A stretch of DNA of 64,000 bases, taken from NCBI GenBank assembly GCA_009767595.1, contig VSDK01015324.1, positions 145,192 to 209,191 of the forward strand, in the 5' to 3' direction. The stretch comes from Symbiodinium kawagutii. Its lineage: Eukaryota; Sar; Dinophyceae; Suessiales; Symbiodiniaceae. Below are positions 1 to 11,112 of this stretch, one piece after another. The position numbers and the translations under genes were made by a program. The notes beneath the pieces were generated by a model. That model was not told the DNA's origin, searched no databases, and saw only the letters and a list, made by a program, of their open reading frames with translations. Each line of letters begins with the position of its first letter. Position 1 is the first letter of the stretch.

Positions 1-159
1 CGGCCCGAGCAGTGGCTGCCCCTGCCGCTGGCCAGCGCCATGGGCAAGTCCTCGGGGTGCCGTGCCGCTGCGAAGACCTCCGGTTCTGCTGGCGGAGCTA
101 AGACTTCGTCCAAGCTGTCGAGCTCACAGGCCGGTGGCAGCGATGGGTGGGCATGGTGA
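1..159 (+). CDS. 3' part of a coding exon, product unknown
   Basis: The first frame is open from base 1 to a TGA at 157-159 and is GC-rich, unlike the flanking DNA. The peptide is rich in Ala, Ser, Gly and Lys ('KTSGSAGGAKTSSKLSSS'), so it looks like a low-complexity C-terminal tail or linker. Either the gene ends at 159 or the exon ends at a GT just before it. The upstream part lies outside the window, so no family can be named. Confidence 0.4.
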   Translation, partial: RPEQWLPLPLASAMGKSSGCRAAAKTSGSAGGAKTSSKLSSSQAGGSDGWAW

Positions 160-534
160 TAGTGGTGTAACGTCCTGATGGTATGACTCGGTGCAGCCTG
201 GCATTTGCAGAACTTCACATTGAACAAAAACCCGTACTTAGCAGGAGTAGCAGTAAATGGAGAGAGAGAGAGAGAGATCTTCGGAGTGGGGCTTTTAGCA
301 GCAGGAGTGGCAGCAGCAGCAATGGTGGGCAACAAATGAGAAAATCAAGCAGCAACCAGCCACGCCTGCACACCCTATGGTTTCGGTGGGGGTGGATATT
401 GCTGACTGGCAGATGCCCCAACTTGAGAGCTTTCGAGCCACTTCGGAATTAGGCTTCATGACGGGTGGGCAATGCCTCCGCGCTTGGTCTGCATTTGTAC
501 TGCCATTGTGTTACAGAATGCCACCTCGCGGTTC

Positions 535-545
535 TTTGGCTCAAG
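535..545 (+). promoter_or_regulatory. possible relict dinoflagellate spliced-leader end
   Basis: TTTGGCTCAAG equals the last 11 bases of the conserved 22-nt dinoflagellate spliced leader and lies 55 bp before the ATG of the glycosyltransferase gene. Relict leaders upstream of genes are known in dinoflagellates and mark past reverse transcription and re-insertion of mature mRNA. Only half the leader is present, so chance is possible. Confidence 0.3.
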
Positions 546-600
546 ATCGAAAATGAATGATTGATCTGCATATAGGATTCCCGTCCGGTGTCCGCTTGCC

Positions 601-795
601 ATGAATCTTTCAGGGCTATTGGTGCTTGGCACATTGCTGGTTCCAGTATTGGCATGTAGCGATGAGAATTGTGAGGCATCGAGCTTGCTTCAAAAAAGCC
701 ACGGAGCTGCTGGTGAGTTGGCTCTCAGCAACCTGTCAAAATTAGAAGAGCTGAAGTGGAGCTTAGGGAATGGAAAAAAACATGTCAAAACATGT
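601..795 (+). CDS. glycosyltransferase exon 1 (signal peptide)
   Basis: Starts at ATG 601: basic-poor start, hydrophobic LLVLGTLLVPVLA, then a Cys-Ser cleavage region. A consensus GTGAGT donor occurs at 713, but the frame stays protein-like (LSNLSKLEELKW) to about 790, so the 3' end of this exon is unsure. Confidence 0.6.
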
Positions 796-3700
796 TAACG
801 TTTGTTCACGCCACCGGGTTATCATGCACGGCTTGGGGATGCCATGTCGGGCGCCCTCCATCGCTTCAACCAAGGTCAGACGGTCGCCTTCAACTCGCCG
901 GAGTTCCAGAAACTGCTTCCGACCATCGATGATAAGATGACGCCCATCAAAGAAGTTCACATCGACGGTGAGCAGTGCTTAAGGACGGGTTCCAGAGCTG
1001 TGTAACAGGTTCAGCATCATGCATGTGGCTGATGGTGTCCTCAGACGGTAACCTGAACTATCAGAGTTGGTGGTTTGCCTATCATGTTCGTAACTCCCTA
1101 GGGATCCTTTAAGGATCAAGCTGGTTGACAGGATGGTGCAAGCTCTTTCAACGCCCACCATCAAGATGAAGCAACAAGCCTTGATCCACACCGGTGTTCT
1201 GATTCCAGACGGAGAAGATACAATGCCCGGTTGGGTCGATGTGGCCAGAAAGCTCCGTTTGCTGCCTTTGTCCTTTCTGGCTTCCCAAGACCTTGAGAGA
1301 CTTCGGTTTGATGGCGAATGGCTGGGCTGCTCTAATGGCTACTCATATATAGTTACTGTAAATGGGCAGATGCGGAGAACAAGAGAGCTAAGCTCAGGGC
1401 TGACGGCTCTCGCCGACCCATGGATCAGCAGTGGTTGGTGTCTATAGGTATCGGTATAGGATATATGCAGATTAAGCAGGTAAGACATATACAAAATGCA
1501 GTAAAGCCGTTGTTTTTGTTCCTAGAAACGTCTCCGATGTTTGGATTTGGTTTTGAATCAATCGCGGCACGAGCGACACGGGAGCAGACGAGTGTTCCTT
1601 GTGTGCATGCTGGTGCCAGCGCATGACATGGCAGTCTGATGGACAATGAGCACAAGTGGGGGTTGCGCGTCCTTGCGTTTGTGTGTTTGTGCGCGCGTGT
1701 GAACCTTCTGCATAGACGGTACACTTGACTGGTTTGTTCTGTCCAGGAAGGACAAGGCAAACAACCAGAGACCACGTTAGGTGGAACTGCCTGGTTGTAC
1801 GGGGTCCTGATCAGATTTGCGTTGTCCTTGTTTATCGCACCCGATTGAGCCTGAAACTGGCCTGCCAACCTCCCACACTCCGCAGGAATGATCAATATTT
1901 GGCACTGCTTAAAGGGAGTTTTTGTAGCTATATAACTCTAGACCATTTGAATCAAGTTTTTTTGGAAACCATTTTTCTTCTGTTTGTTTGGCCGGCACGA
2001 TTTCGATTCTCGTAATTCTTTTTGAGGGAGTTTAGTGTGGTGTGAAACATGTGGAAGTTGTGGGCATGAAATTGTTCTGGATAAACAAAGCAACAATGTA
2101 AACAGCAAAAGTAGAAACCTTTTATTTTCTTGGAAGGTCTTCCAATAAATAGTCGCTCAAGCATGTCCAACCATTGCAACCCATTGCCACCTACAACGGC
2201 TCACGAGTCAACAATGGTTTTTGCTGATGATGATGGTCATTATTGTATATCAATGATCACTATCACTGATCATGATTGATAATCATCATGATCCGTAAGC
2301 CCAACATGAGAAGGAAGAATTCTGCATATCCCCAAACAGTGATTGGACAAATATGGAAACAACTCAGTGCGTCAGTGCATTTCAAAATTAATCTCTCACT
2401 GCACCAAGCATCACATCGCAGTAGAGAAGGTCTGACAGCTTCCTCAACAAAATCCCCCATACATTTGCAAGGTTGTGAAGACTTGATGTTGTTTTGGGGA
2501 CCATGGCAATGGATTTAAAATACTTCAAACATCTTCAAACCACTTCAACCGTGAAGCAACCAAAGAGACACACACACACAGACATAATGATATTTCAATC
2601 TAGATGTGTATAGTATTATAGTGCAGTTCTTCGAATACCTGTGCACATGTAGATTAAAAAATCGGATGATATCTTGTGAGCGGCACAAGCTACCGTTCTA
2701 GACGGGGAGTTCGCAGATCAGGCCAAAGCCAAAAAGCGAGCCAAGACTAGTCCCTCTTGTGTGCAGCTTCGGGGTTGTGCTTCCCTCAGGGGTCGGTGAC
2801 GGTATCCTCCAACAACATGCTTTTCAGGGAGTCATTCCTGGCAGAGTCCATTTCTGATTTGTGTCACTTATGTATTACAGAGTGTTTGGTTACCCCGCTG
2901 CCTCAAGAGCATGCTGAAGACCGCACGGCCAATCCAAGGAACACCAAATTCATTTTCTGGGCCAACGTGGAACCGACTCATCCTTTGATCCAAGAGACCT
3001 TTCAACCGATCTTGGAGAAATATGGAAAGTACATCGAAATCAAGAAGTTTGATGTTGATGCGGAGTTTGCGAAGGTTGCTGAACGCTATGCACCTGAGAA
3101 CACCACCGCGCTGACTCTTGGTATGCCAAGAGGCCTTCCTACCTTTATAGTTTTCAACAAACAATCTTTTAAACAGCTATAGAATACAGCTGGCAACTCA
3201 GAACTCGCAGATACTCTCAGGCCCAACCGGTCGGCTGTTTCCGAACCTGATGTCGAATTTCGCGGCTGAGGACCGCGGAACTGGTGAGCATTTTCAAGAA
3301 CCAATGGATCATGTCGTCCAAGTCCAACTTGATGCGCTATGCTCTGCTCTACAACTATGGCGGTGCATGGATGGACACTGATGTGCTTCTGGTCCAAGAC
3401 CTGGCTCCTATCCTGGAGGAGGATTGGGCCGTACTGATGTACAAGAATTTCGTCAATCAGGCCCCAACAGCAGACGTGATGGTGGGAGGTTGTGGGTCAA
3501 GCAAGCAACGGATATCAACAAATGGCTAGGTGAACATCGTTTATAATCGTATATAATTACCAAAGATTTTGACCCGCAGAAATTGCATGAAATTGCCGTT
3601 CAACTTCCTTGAAATCTTCGAGACTTTGAGAAGCATACATGTGCTGTGCTGACGTCCACCATTCGCGAACCCTGTCCGGACAGGCAACTCTATCAGTGTC

Positions 3701-4115
3701 GCGTCCTGCATCTCCTTTCATCACAGCTTGGTTGCGAAACATTCTGAAAATGGGTCTGAACACGAAATGGGCTGCCTATGGACCTTACATGATCACCCGG
3801 ATGACTCGGGAGGTTCAAGATTCTCTCGCTTCGAAGAATTTTCACGTGTTGCCGAATTGCTTCTTTGAGGGTGCCCTGAACTCGCATGCGGTCCTCTCTG
3901 ACCAGCGAACCACTGGCTGGGGGAACTTCTTCCAGGAATCTAAGGCAACGACCATCACTGAGAGGCTGAACTACATTGATCCAACTCGCAGCCGAAAGGA
4001 TCATTCGACTTTCGGGTATCATTGGCACAACCGATGGAGCAAGCCAATCGAGTATGGTTCATTGGCCCAGGCCGCTGAAAAGCTTTACGGCATCTTGGCA
4101 GCCAGCTACCGTTGA
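601..4115 (+). CDS. secreted/Golgi glycosyltransferase, DxD sugar-binding type (multi-exon)
   Basis: Exons seen: 601 to about 795, about 885-967, 2681-2773, 2881-3120, about 3271-3520 and 3684-4115 (TGA at 4113). The first exon gives a signal peptide (MNLSGLLVLGTLLVPVLAC) followed by 'EASSLLQ', common in secreted dinoflagellate proteins. Exon 2881-3120 has 'TKFIFWANVEPTHP', and the next has 'SNLMRYALLYNYGGAWMDTD': the DxD-containing nucleotide-sugar region of the Gly_transf_sug / capsular-polysaccharide-synthesis family (GT32-like). The last exon has 'SRPASPFITAWL' and a His/Trp-rich C-terminus typical of the same family. The 967/2681 and 2773/2881 junctions match in codon phase (1 nt + 2 nt); the 3120/3271 junction does not, so a boundary there is wrong or an exon is missing. 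Expected activity: transfer of a sugar from UDP/GDP-sugar to a glycan in the secretory pathway. The sugar cannot be told. Confidence 0.75.
2681..2773 (+). CDS. glycosyltransferase internal exon (candidate)
   Basis: Open frame 'TVLDGEFADQAKAKKRAK' after an AG at 2680. Taking the donor GTTGTG at 2774 leaves one base, which fits the two-base start of the exon at 2881 and gives continuous coding. The sequence is a Lys/Ala-rich stem, as expected between signal/anchor and catalytic domain. Confidence 0.45.
2881..3120 (+). CDS. glycosyltransferase exon, N-terminal part of catalytic domain
   Basis: Acceptor TATTACAG ends at 2880. Encodes 'TKFIFWANVEPTHPLIQE' and an Ile/Lys-rich strand-helix (KYIEIKKFDVDAEFAKV), the usual opening of DxD glycosyltransferases of this group. 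Donor GTATGC begins at 3121. Confidence 0.7.
3271..3520 (+). CDS. glycosyltransferase exon with DxD motif
   Basis: Encodes 'SNLMRYALLYNYGGAWMDTD' followed by 'LLVQDLAPIL'. Arg-Tyr plus Tyr-Gly-Gly plus Asp-Thr-Asp is the family's sugar-nucleotide and metal-binding block. The 3' boundary is unclear: the frame runs to a stop at 3527-3529, just before GTGAAC at 3530. Confidence 0.7.
3684..4115 (+). CDS. glycosyltransferase terminal exon
   Basis: Acceptor CCGGACAG ends at 3683. The frame reads 'ATLSVSRPASPFITAWLRN', then 'YGPYMITRM', 'VLPNCFFEG' and 'STFGYHWHNRW' and ends with TGA at 4113-4115. The 'GxxxH' and late His-Trp features match the C-terminal half of Gly_transf_sug proteins. Confidence 0.7.
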   Translation, partial: ATLSVSRPASPFITAWLRNILKMGLNTKWAAYGPYMITRMTREVQDSLASKNFHVLPNCFFEGALNSHAVLSDQRTTGWGNFFQESKATTITERLNYIDPTRSRKDHSTFGYHWHNRWSKPIEYGSLAQAAEKLYGILAASYR

Positions 4116-6850
4116 TCAGCCGTTTTTGGGGGGGTACCGCTGGTGTCATCAGTGGTGGCTTAGGATTGAGCACATTTGCTGGTCACGTATTGGATTATTG
4201 GATGGTGTGGCAAATCCAAAGAGCTCTGGGTAGTACCGGGAACCATCGGGAATGTTTGATCGTGGTAACCGGTGCTATGTCACATTATGTGAAACCAATG
4301 TTGAACTGCTGTTGAACTAAAGTTACACCAACATAGTGGCTGATTGTGGTTAAGGTTAAGCAGTGCTTAGTCCATCTTAGTCCTGTGGACTGCCGTTGGC
4401 GGCGACGCTACGGATTTGACATGTCATGCTGCAACCTGCGGCCCGGGTTTTCAACGACCCCCAGAACGGGATTGACCCATGGTTTTTTTGTTGGTTAGCT
4501 TGTTGATGATGTGATTCTTGTTAGTTAGATAGCTAATGAGTGGTGTTTGCCATTTTGCAGGTACCATGGCTATATTCCTGTTGGCTATGGCTTTGTGCTT
4601 GTGGTTATACGGTGGTTTCTCAAACTCGGGAACCCCCAAGTCATCTAGTTATTAGCCATTAATAAGCCAACCATTTTTGGGGTAATTACCCCTATTTTGA
4701 CACACAACCATATAGCTTATGCCGGTGATGATTTGGTCACTGTTGGTTCCGTGGCTTGTTCCTCGAGCTCAGAAGACACCACGAATGTTGACGGTGGGAC
4801 AGATCGCAGAGATCCAGAGAGATCTGCGTAGATCAAACCCGCAGTCGTTTGGGTCACGGTAGATCTGCATGCATTAAGTGGTAAAGTCATGGATATCTCA
4901 ATAAATGGTGGATCAATAAATCTTTCAATCATTTAAATGCATTTTTCCATTTTTTAATCGATGGTAGATCAACAAATAGGACGACTTTCATCATAAATCC
5001 ATTGTTCATGCACGTATCCCTGGCATCAATCCAGATCTCAGGGGGATCGTCTCATGGCGCCGCCCAAGATTGGGGCTATTCGATGATTTTCCATTGGAAT
5101 GAACACTGGTTCATCCCAAGCTCACCCAGCTTCCCACATGCTGTGATCAAAGCATCCTCACTATGTTTTGAATGATTATTCCGAACCATTCCAGACAACA
5201 ACAACCATGATCAAAGTAACCTCACTAGTTTTTGAATGATTATTCCAAACCATTCCAAACCATGATCACCAACTACGTCTTGATTGTATATGGGTATTTG
5301 TTGTCTTGTAGAGGGAAAGGTCCACACGTAGCCTCACCCCTACTCTCACAAATTTCGCAACTCACTCCACCGGACCAAGGCCAACTTCTGCACATCAAAT
5401 TGTAGTAATTTGGAGCAGTTGCAGATTCAAAATTGAATGACAAAATACTAAATGTTTTCAAAATATAAATATTTATGTATATACTTATATTCATTTTTTC
5501 TTTGTATACTATATACTATATAAATGAATAAATAAGTATATATATAATAAACCTATTTGTATTTGATTTCATTTTTTGAAACTTTTTTTTAATAGATATA
5601 CATTGCAGCTATAACATTAAATACCAAAATAGAGACATCACTATGTTGATAAACATGTATATACTCAAATATTTGATAGATTTGCTTTTACTATTTTTAT
5701 ATATATATATATAAATATATTTGTTTTGATTTTTTTGGATATGTCAATATTGGAGCTAAATATGTGATTATGAAGCACCATACTCGTACTGTATCGTAAA
5801 TACATCACCCTGAAGTGAAAGATGTTAACATAGATTAACATATTGATTAAATACATTCTTCAATTTAACCTCTCCATAATTATTGTTTTTACTTTTGATA
5901 AATGAACCATATCAAAAAAAACGCATCATATAATACCCATTGTCAATACGCTTTAGAATTCTATTCATACAGTTTGAATTTGAATCTACTGTATGTATTC
6001 ATACAGTTTGAATATGAATATATTCGCAGAGTTTGAATTTGAAAAACATATGATTTGTTGTTGTAGAAGTGGTAGCAGGAGCAGTAGCGGTAGCAGTAGC
6101 GAGTCTTCTTTCTATTGGCTTTCCGCTTTTTTTCCCGATACTGTTTTTCTGGCAGTTGTTATTGGTAGTGTTGCAGTCTTGTCAGGACTGATAGTTAATG
6201 ACTTGTATTTCCCTCATGTTCCCTACTACGTCAAAAGCCTAGTGTCGATCAGAATCCTCAAACACGGTGAAGCCGATTGTTCCGTGTCGGATTTTGACGA
6301 GAAGGGATGGGACTAGTTTTTTGGGCGGTTTAGCCCCCACCCCCCGGCAGAAATTCAACGTGCAGGTGTGTGTTTGTTTGTCTGTGTGCGTGAGTGTGTG
6401 TCAACATGTTCCACTGCGTGCCCGGTTTTATTCAACTTTCAGACTTTCAGATTGCTGGTTTTCTCTCTTGCATGTAGGCACAGGGATTGACCTTCTTGTC
6501 CAGAATGGAAAAAGATCACTTGGCACCGTGAAAAATTGCCACAGAATTTTCGCACATTGCCAAGTGAAATTGTTGATTTTTGCGGTGAAGCTTTCGCTTC
6601 CTTCAGCAATTGCTATGGGATTTAGAAGATGCAGGCAGCCTTGCAGCGGAAGGTAGTGCTGAGATTCTTGTTAAATTATGGGGTATGGAATTTCGTCTCA
6701 ACAACAATTGAACAAGTATGGATGAGTAACTATAGACAAATACACTATATGTAAGTATTTTTGGTTTTGCAAGAAAAATACACACACACATATATATTTA
6801 TATAGATATATATATATATATATATATTTTTTGTATTATATACATACATA
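4116..6850. other. AT-rich intergenic region
   Basis: No supported exon seen. It holds one family-1 element (4605-4715), repeated ATCCATT/GATCAATAAAT-type AT-rich stretches at 4880-5260, strongly AT-rich DNA at 5400-6050 with (TA)n tracts near 5700 and 6800, and a short Ser/Arg run at 6067-6105. Confidence 0.5.
4605..4715. repeat. family-1 TIR element
   Basis: Left end GGTTTCTCAAACTCGGGAAC and right end GGGGTAATTACCCCTATTTT are imperfect inverted repeats around an AT-rich loop. It matches the family found at ten other sites in this window. Confidence 0.7.
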
Positions 6851-6862
6851 TTGTGATATATT

Positions 6863-7240
6863 TTGAAAGATATACTGATTGCAGTGCTGTCCGCGGTGGT
6901 AGGCAGGGATGCTACAGGTGGCATGTTTGGTTGGCTGGTGGGGTTGGTTTCCTCCCTGTCTTTTCTGGCCCCTGCACAGGTGAACCGTGCAAATCAATTG
7001 AACCCATGCCACGCTGCATTCCACAAGTCGCGGGGGTTGCCCTCTTCTGCTGCACAGAAAGCAGCGCAAGTGGCCAAAGCGCCATCATCAGCTTCGAAAC
7101 CACAGAAGGCAGCGCAAGTGGCCAAAGCGCCATCATCAGCTTCAAAACGAACTTCCAAGGACCGGGCAATTTGTTCGCCAATCGATGATCTTACATGGAA
7201 CATGCTGGCACTGGCAGCGGAGTTTGCCATGATGATCTGA
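6863..7240 (+). CDS. possible 5' exon region of the ADP-ribosyltransferase-like gene
   Basis: Open frame with a hydrophobic start (ILIAVLSAVV; GGMFGWLVGLVSSLSFLAP), then an Ala/Lys/Ser-rich linker made of two copies of a 16-residue unit (KAAQVAKAPSSASKPQ), then a stop. It lies directly upstream of the PARP-like exons. It could be a membrane or signal leader plus linker, but no splice joint to 7917 could be proven. Confidence 0.3.
   Translation: MKDILIAVLSAVVGRDATGGMFGWLVGLVSSLSFLAPAQVNRANQLNPCHAAFHKSRGLPSSAAQKAAQVAKAPSSASKPQKAAQVAKAPSSASKRTSKDRAICSPIDDLTWNMLALAAEFAMMI
7061..7156. repeat. 48-bp tandem duplication
   Basis: GCAGCGCAAGTGGCCAAAGC recurs at 7061 and 7109. The 48-bp unit is nearly identical in both copies and keeps the frame. 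Confidence 0.85.
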
Positions 7241-7916
7241 ATGATAACTTCTAATGTGTTTGGCTCTGACATGTTCAGGCTACTTTTATTGTTGAAAGAA
7301 TCGCTTTCTCTGAAATTTTCCATTTGATTCTTAACGGTGTTACCCAATTTGGTTGACCTGATCCATGGGTTTTCTGCCAGGACGCCAATCGGGCCAACCA
7401 GCTGAATCCTTTTCATGAAGCCTTTTGGAAGCCTGGATGTGGGTGATTTTTGCCGAAGTGATGTTTGTTCAATCTCATGCGAAAGGCTGCATTTTCGCAC
7501 TGACAAGTGGATAATTATCCTATACCACCATGAGCGAAGAATTTGCATTTTGGTAGATTTGAGTACCCCTTTCGCGTCTCAGAATCTGTGTGGAAAGAGT
7601 GAGCACTGACAAGGATCACGAGCACATCCCAGTATATGTTGCAGATAGCAGGCAAAGTTGTTTGCAGTACTTTTTCAGCCTATTACTGCACAACCCACGC
7701 ATGGTCATTGTTCAAAGGGGTTCTGTGGCTTGGCGGGTTCCCTTTGGCGATGCATGATAGGAGCCCAGTGCAACAATCAACCCTCAATAAAACAGTGGGA
7801 TAGCGGTGGCTTGATGTGGTTTGTAAGTGGATGGGTTGAAGGCAGCTCTGGGTGTTCCTACAGTAGTGCCACCAGACATGAACTACAGACCATTTACACC
7901 GCCTTTGTTCTCACAG

Positions 7917-9054
7917 CTGGATCCTACACTGGCCCATGTGCATAAAGCAGGCTCCCGTTGAACATGTTGAAATCACAAGGAGCCCATATCCTTTTGTGAC
8001 CAGAGTGCCAAGGAAGTCGAGGAACATCAAGCCCGGCAAGGTGGAAACAGTGTTTCATGGTACTTCCAAGGAGGCTGCTAAGGCGATTCTAAAGGAAGGA
8101 TTCAACCCTTCCAAAGATGGATTGCTGGGCAAAGGAGTTTATGTCACCACTGATCCAAGTATCTTGGCAGGGCCCCTTGTTGCTGCTTGGACTCCTGAGT
8201 GGCCCAAAGCAATCAACTGAAAAAAGGCGGGGTACTGCTTGGAATTATTCTGACCAGCTCGAACCAGTGTGGTATTGCCCATGGGTTTCTGGATGTTCTC
8301 GGTAGTTGGAATGCCACCATTGCGTTTGCTTTGTGGCCGAAAGGGGTGTTGCACGCTTCCGCTTTTGCGCTTCTTTCGGGAAGCAGGTCGCACCAAATGC
8401 CGAGTTGAAGATTCCAAAATTGATGGCTGAACCTAACGATCACCGAATGGAAGCATTCAACGATTCATGAGAAATATTGCATGCTGACATATGTTGAGTG
8501 AACAAATTGGGGTTTATGTTTCGGGCTTGCTAAGGGGCGCAGGACTTTGCATTCAACCAGTGTCCATGTCAGACAGCATTGATGAATCATACAGCCTATG
8601 CTTGATTTTTTTCTTTCATGCCGGCGGTGCGCTTCCCAAAAATGGGGTTGCCCGCAAGGAACGTGCTTCAACTCCACCGATGTGATTGCCTAATTCCACC
8701 GGGTGACCTCTTCTAGTGCGAATCGTTTCAGAACTACAGTTGGTGCCCATGTTCGGCCAATGATTCATCATGCTTTATGTTCGGACATTTTATGAACTTT
8801 CCCATTTTTAATCATGTTTGGCGGCAACTTTCTGGCACAGAGCTGATGCCCTTCTTGCCCTTCCCGGCCTCGACCAAGGTAAAGCCAAAGCCTTCGCTGG
8901 CAAAGATGGTGACGTCTTACGTGTCGCGGCAAATCTGGGGCACGTTCAGACTGTGGATGCCCGAGCGGCCCGGAAACATGGCTTCAGCGAGACAGCCTGG
9001 CACAAGACGCACGACGCGGCTTTTGTTCCTCAAGGCGGGCCTCATTGCATGAAG
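7917..9054 (+). CDS. PARP/Gig2-like ADP-ribosyltransferase domain (two exons seen)
   Basis: Exon 7917-8158 and exon 8879-9054, intron 8159-8878 (GTATCT...CAAG). The joint restores a Ser codon and yields 'GVYVTTDPS-KAKAFAGKDG', the canonical order of the Gig2-like / PARP catalytic fold: 'TVFHGTSKEAAKAIL' gives the His of the H-Y-E type NAD site, 'GKGVYVTTD' gives the Tyr, and later 'AWHKTHDAAFVPQGG' matches the Gig2 C-terminal block. Proteins of this group are predicted mono-ADP-ribosyltransferases or ADP-ribose binders; activity here is unproven. The third catalytic position was not located. Further 3' coding near 9190-9250 is likely, but three frames are open there. The 5' end is unresolved. 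Confidence 0.65.
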
Positions 9055-9756
9055 GGGAACGGACAGCAACGGACAGCCTGGCCCCAGCTCCAAACTGCAA
9101 ATGTCATGCGCGTGGGATGCAGATTGAGTGTCTTTAGCTTCAACAGGTTCGAATTGTGCGCAAGAAGCAATTTAGCAGGTGGGAGGGGCAAACGCTTACG
9201 AACTCGTGTACAAGTGGCTGCACATACCCAACGGAACACCTGCAAATGAGAGAATCAAATTTTGCCACCGGTACAAAATGAATGCAACATGTTTTTCTGT
9301 GAGAGCGTTCTTTTGAACAACTGGCAACCAAAATCCAAATGTCGAGAATCAAATGCAAATGGAACGGCTTTCGCTCCAGACTGCTGCAGACACAGGAAGC
9401 TGCTGCCACCCTGTCTTTTTGTTCATGATATGTTGCGGTGCTCTCTGGGGAACGGCTTTTGTTGGATCCTTCTTCTATGACATGTGTTTTTTGTTTTTTG
9501 TAAATAGATGTTTGTGCCTGAGCATTTGCCCCCGCTCCCTATAGAAGGTTGAGTAGCAGTGCTGGTCAGATCAGAACATGCCATGCGATGCGATATTTCG
9601 TCGGCAAGTGGTCCAACTATGATACAGCTGCCACTACGAGGCTGTCTTGAAGCACAGCCCTATTGATGTGTATATTTACTGATCATCTAGCCGACACTGA
9701 ACTTGTGGTAGGAGATAGTCATTTCCTGTTTGTGTTAGCTCATAGGGGCCAGCCAC

Positions 9757-9988
9757 CGCTCACCAAGCAAGGACTGCACGACCAAAGTCAATAGGGACAT
9801 GTGGATCTTGCGTGAAGGAGTTCCTAATCACATGGTGGACACGACGGCCGAAACTTTTTCTTTGACAACTCAAAAGTGAAGTCGTTCTTCTACGTTTGCG
9901 GCAGAACGAACCGCAAAGACGATCACGTGGACATCTCATTTCTGTATCTTCAGCCGATCGTGCGTTCTGAGCATACCTCCTCATGCAG
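9757..9988 (+). pseudogene. exon-like stretch with apparent frameshift, unknown product
   Basis: One frame is open from about 9757 and protein-like (KVNRDMWILREGVPNHMVD) up to a run of T at 9855. The next frame is open from the same place (NSKVKSFFYVCGRTNRKDD) up to a good donor GCAG|GTATAAG at 9989. A single extra base in the T-run would join them. This may be a decayed gene, a real short intron, or a homopolymer sequencing error. Confidence 0.35.
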
Positions 9989-10395
9989 GTATAAGATGGC
10001 ATAAGTATAAGTGCACATCGTGGGCCAAAATGGTACCCCCTGGTGATAGGTTGGTTTATAAGCCAACTTATAGTTCAACTCTTCTATAACTGGCCAGTTA
10101 CCTCGTGAACTAACCTAGTGGACCAACCTAAGTCAGCGATCCCTAGCAGGTACCGCAACCTGTATACCCATCCCCTTGGGATCAGCGGATCCCAAGTTCG
10201 TTCAACGCCAGGTGAAGGGGTTGCCCGGCCTGAGCATTGTGTAAAAGATCCTGCCCGTGTGATACCTTTGCGTGTGCAGAAATGAAGCTGGTTGGTGGTT
10301 TGATTGAGGTTATATAGGGGGTGCAACATGTTATGACCATTAATGAACGGTTAATAATAGGGGGTAATAAGCAACAATACTGACGAAACAACTAG

Positions 10396-10593
10396 CTGGT
10401 TGGTGGTTTGATTGTCGCCATTTTATACTGGCTGGGGGTTTGATTGACGTTTTTTTTTTTTAGTTTTCCCTAGCAATGATTAACAAATGGTTGGGTGGTT
10501 TTGACAGGTTTTTTTTGATTTTTCCTTAGTATTTCCGCATGATTGGTTGGTTGACTATTATTTTAAAATAGGAGTGGTTCAACCACCAACCAG
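10396..10593. repeat. family-2 TIR element (long copy)
   Basis: Ends CTGGTTGGTGGTTTGATT and GGTTCAACCACCAACCAG are inverted repeats. The left end is partly duplicated inside (CTGGGGGTTTGATTGACG at 10432), making this copy about twice the usual 100 bp. It starts GTTGG after CTG and ends CAG, so it could act as an intron. Confidence 0.75.
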
Positions 10594-10826
10594 TAAAGGG
10601 TTGGACCATTTTGGATCGAACAGTGCTTCGACCAACATCCTGGAAAGCTCCATTTCCTGCGATGTTGACGTGTCACTGGGATCTTGCTCGCCAAGTGGAA
10701 CATGGTGGCATGGAATTTGCCGCTGCCGGTCCAGAAATCAGATCATATCCAATCTTCCGCGTCCAAAAATTTGGATCATGGTCATTTCATCAGTGGCAAT
10801 GGGCAGTTGCCATTTGTAGGATATAG
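10594..10826 (+). CDS. exon-like region after family-2 element, unknown
   Basis: Two frames are open across the region. The better one has 'EHGGMEFAAAGPEIRSYP' and 'RVQKFGSWSF'. It directly follows the CAG end of the family-2 element, which would serve as acceptor. Not recognised. Confidence 0.3.
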
Positions 10827-10849
10827 ATGGGTATACCATGATATATTTA

Positions 10850-10969
10850 TATGGCTGTGGGTCAAAACCCCGTACCCCTGGTTCCCCATCATTAACCATT
10901 GTTTTCCCTATTATTACTGGTTATTATCCCCCATTGTTGGTTGGTTAATATTGACCCATAGCCATATAG
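10850..10969. repeat. family-4 TIR element
   Basis: Ends TATGGCTGTGGGTCAAAACC and TTGACCCATAGCCATATA are inverted repeats; the inside holds repeated CCATTATT/GGTTATTA segments. Related copies at 16287, 16430, 19940 and 57736. Confidence 0.75.
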
Positions 10970-10999
10970 TTTGTGTTTGCTTGTTTATCTTTTTGTTAG

Positions 11000-11112
11000 T
11001 TTGTCTTGGACGTCCAAGTTCAAAGGTCCTACAGCTACAGGCCAACACCTGCGGAGGATCCGTTCCCGGAACGGCAGGTGCCACGAGGTCCGCGTTTGAA
11101 AAGCTGCGCTGA
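11000..11112 (+). CDS. exon-like region, unknown
   Basis: GC-rich, with two open frames: 'SYRPTPAEDPFPERQVPRG' and 'LQANTCGGSVPGTAGATRS' (stop at 11110). Probably coding, frame undecided. Confidence 0.25.

Noticed and set aside
1133..1350. Forward ORF 'ALIHTGVLIPDGEDTMPG' inside the glycosyltransferase gene
   Set aside because: Codon phase links the exon ending at 967 to 2681 or 2881 without it, and it has no similarity to the glycosyltransferase family. An unrelated nested exon cannot be excluded.
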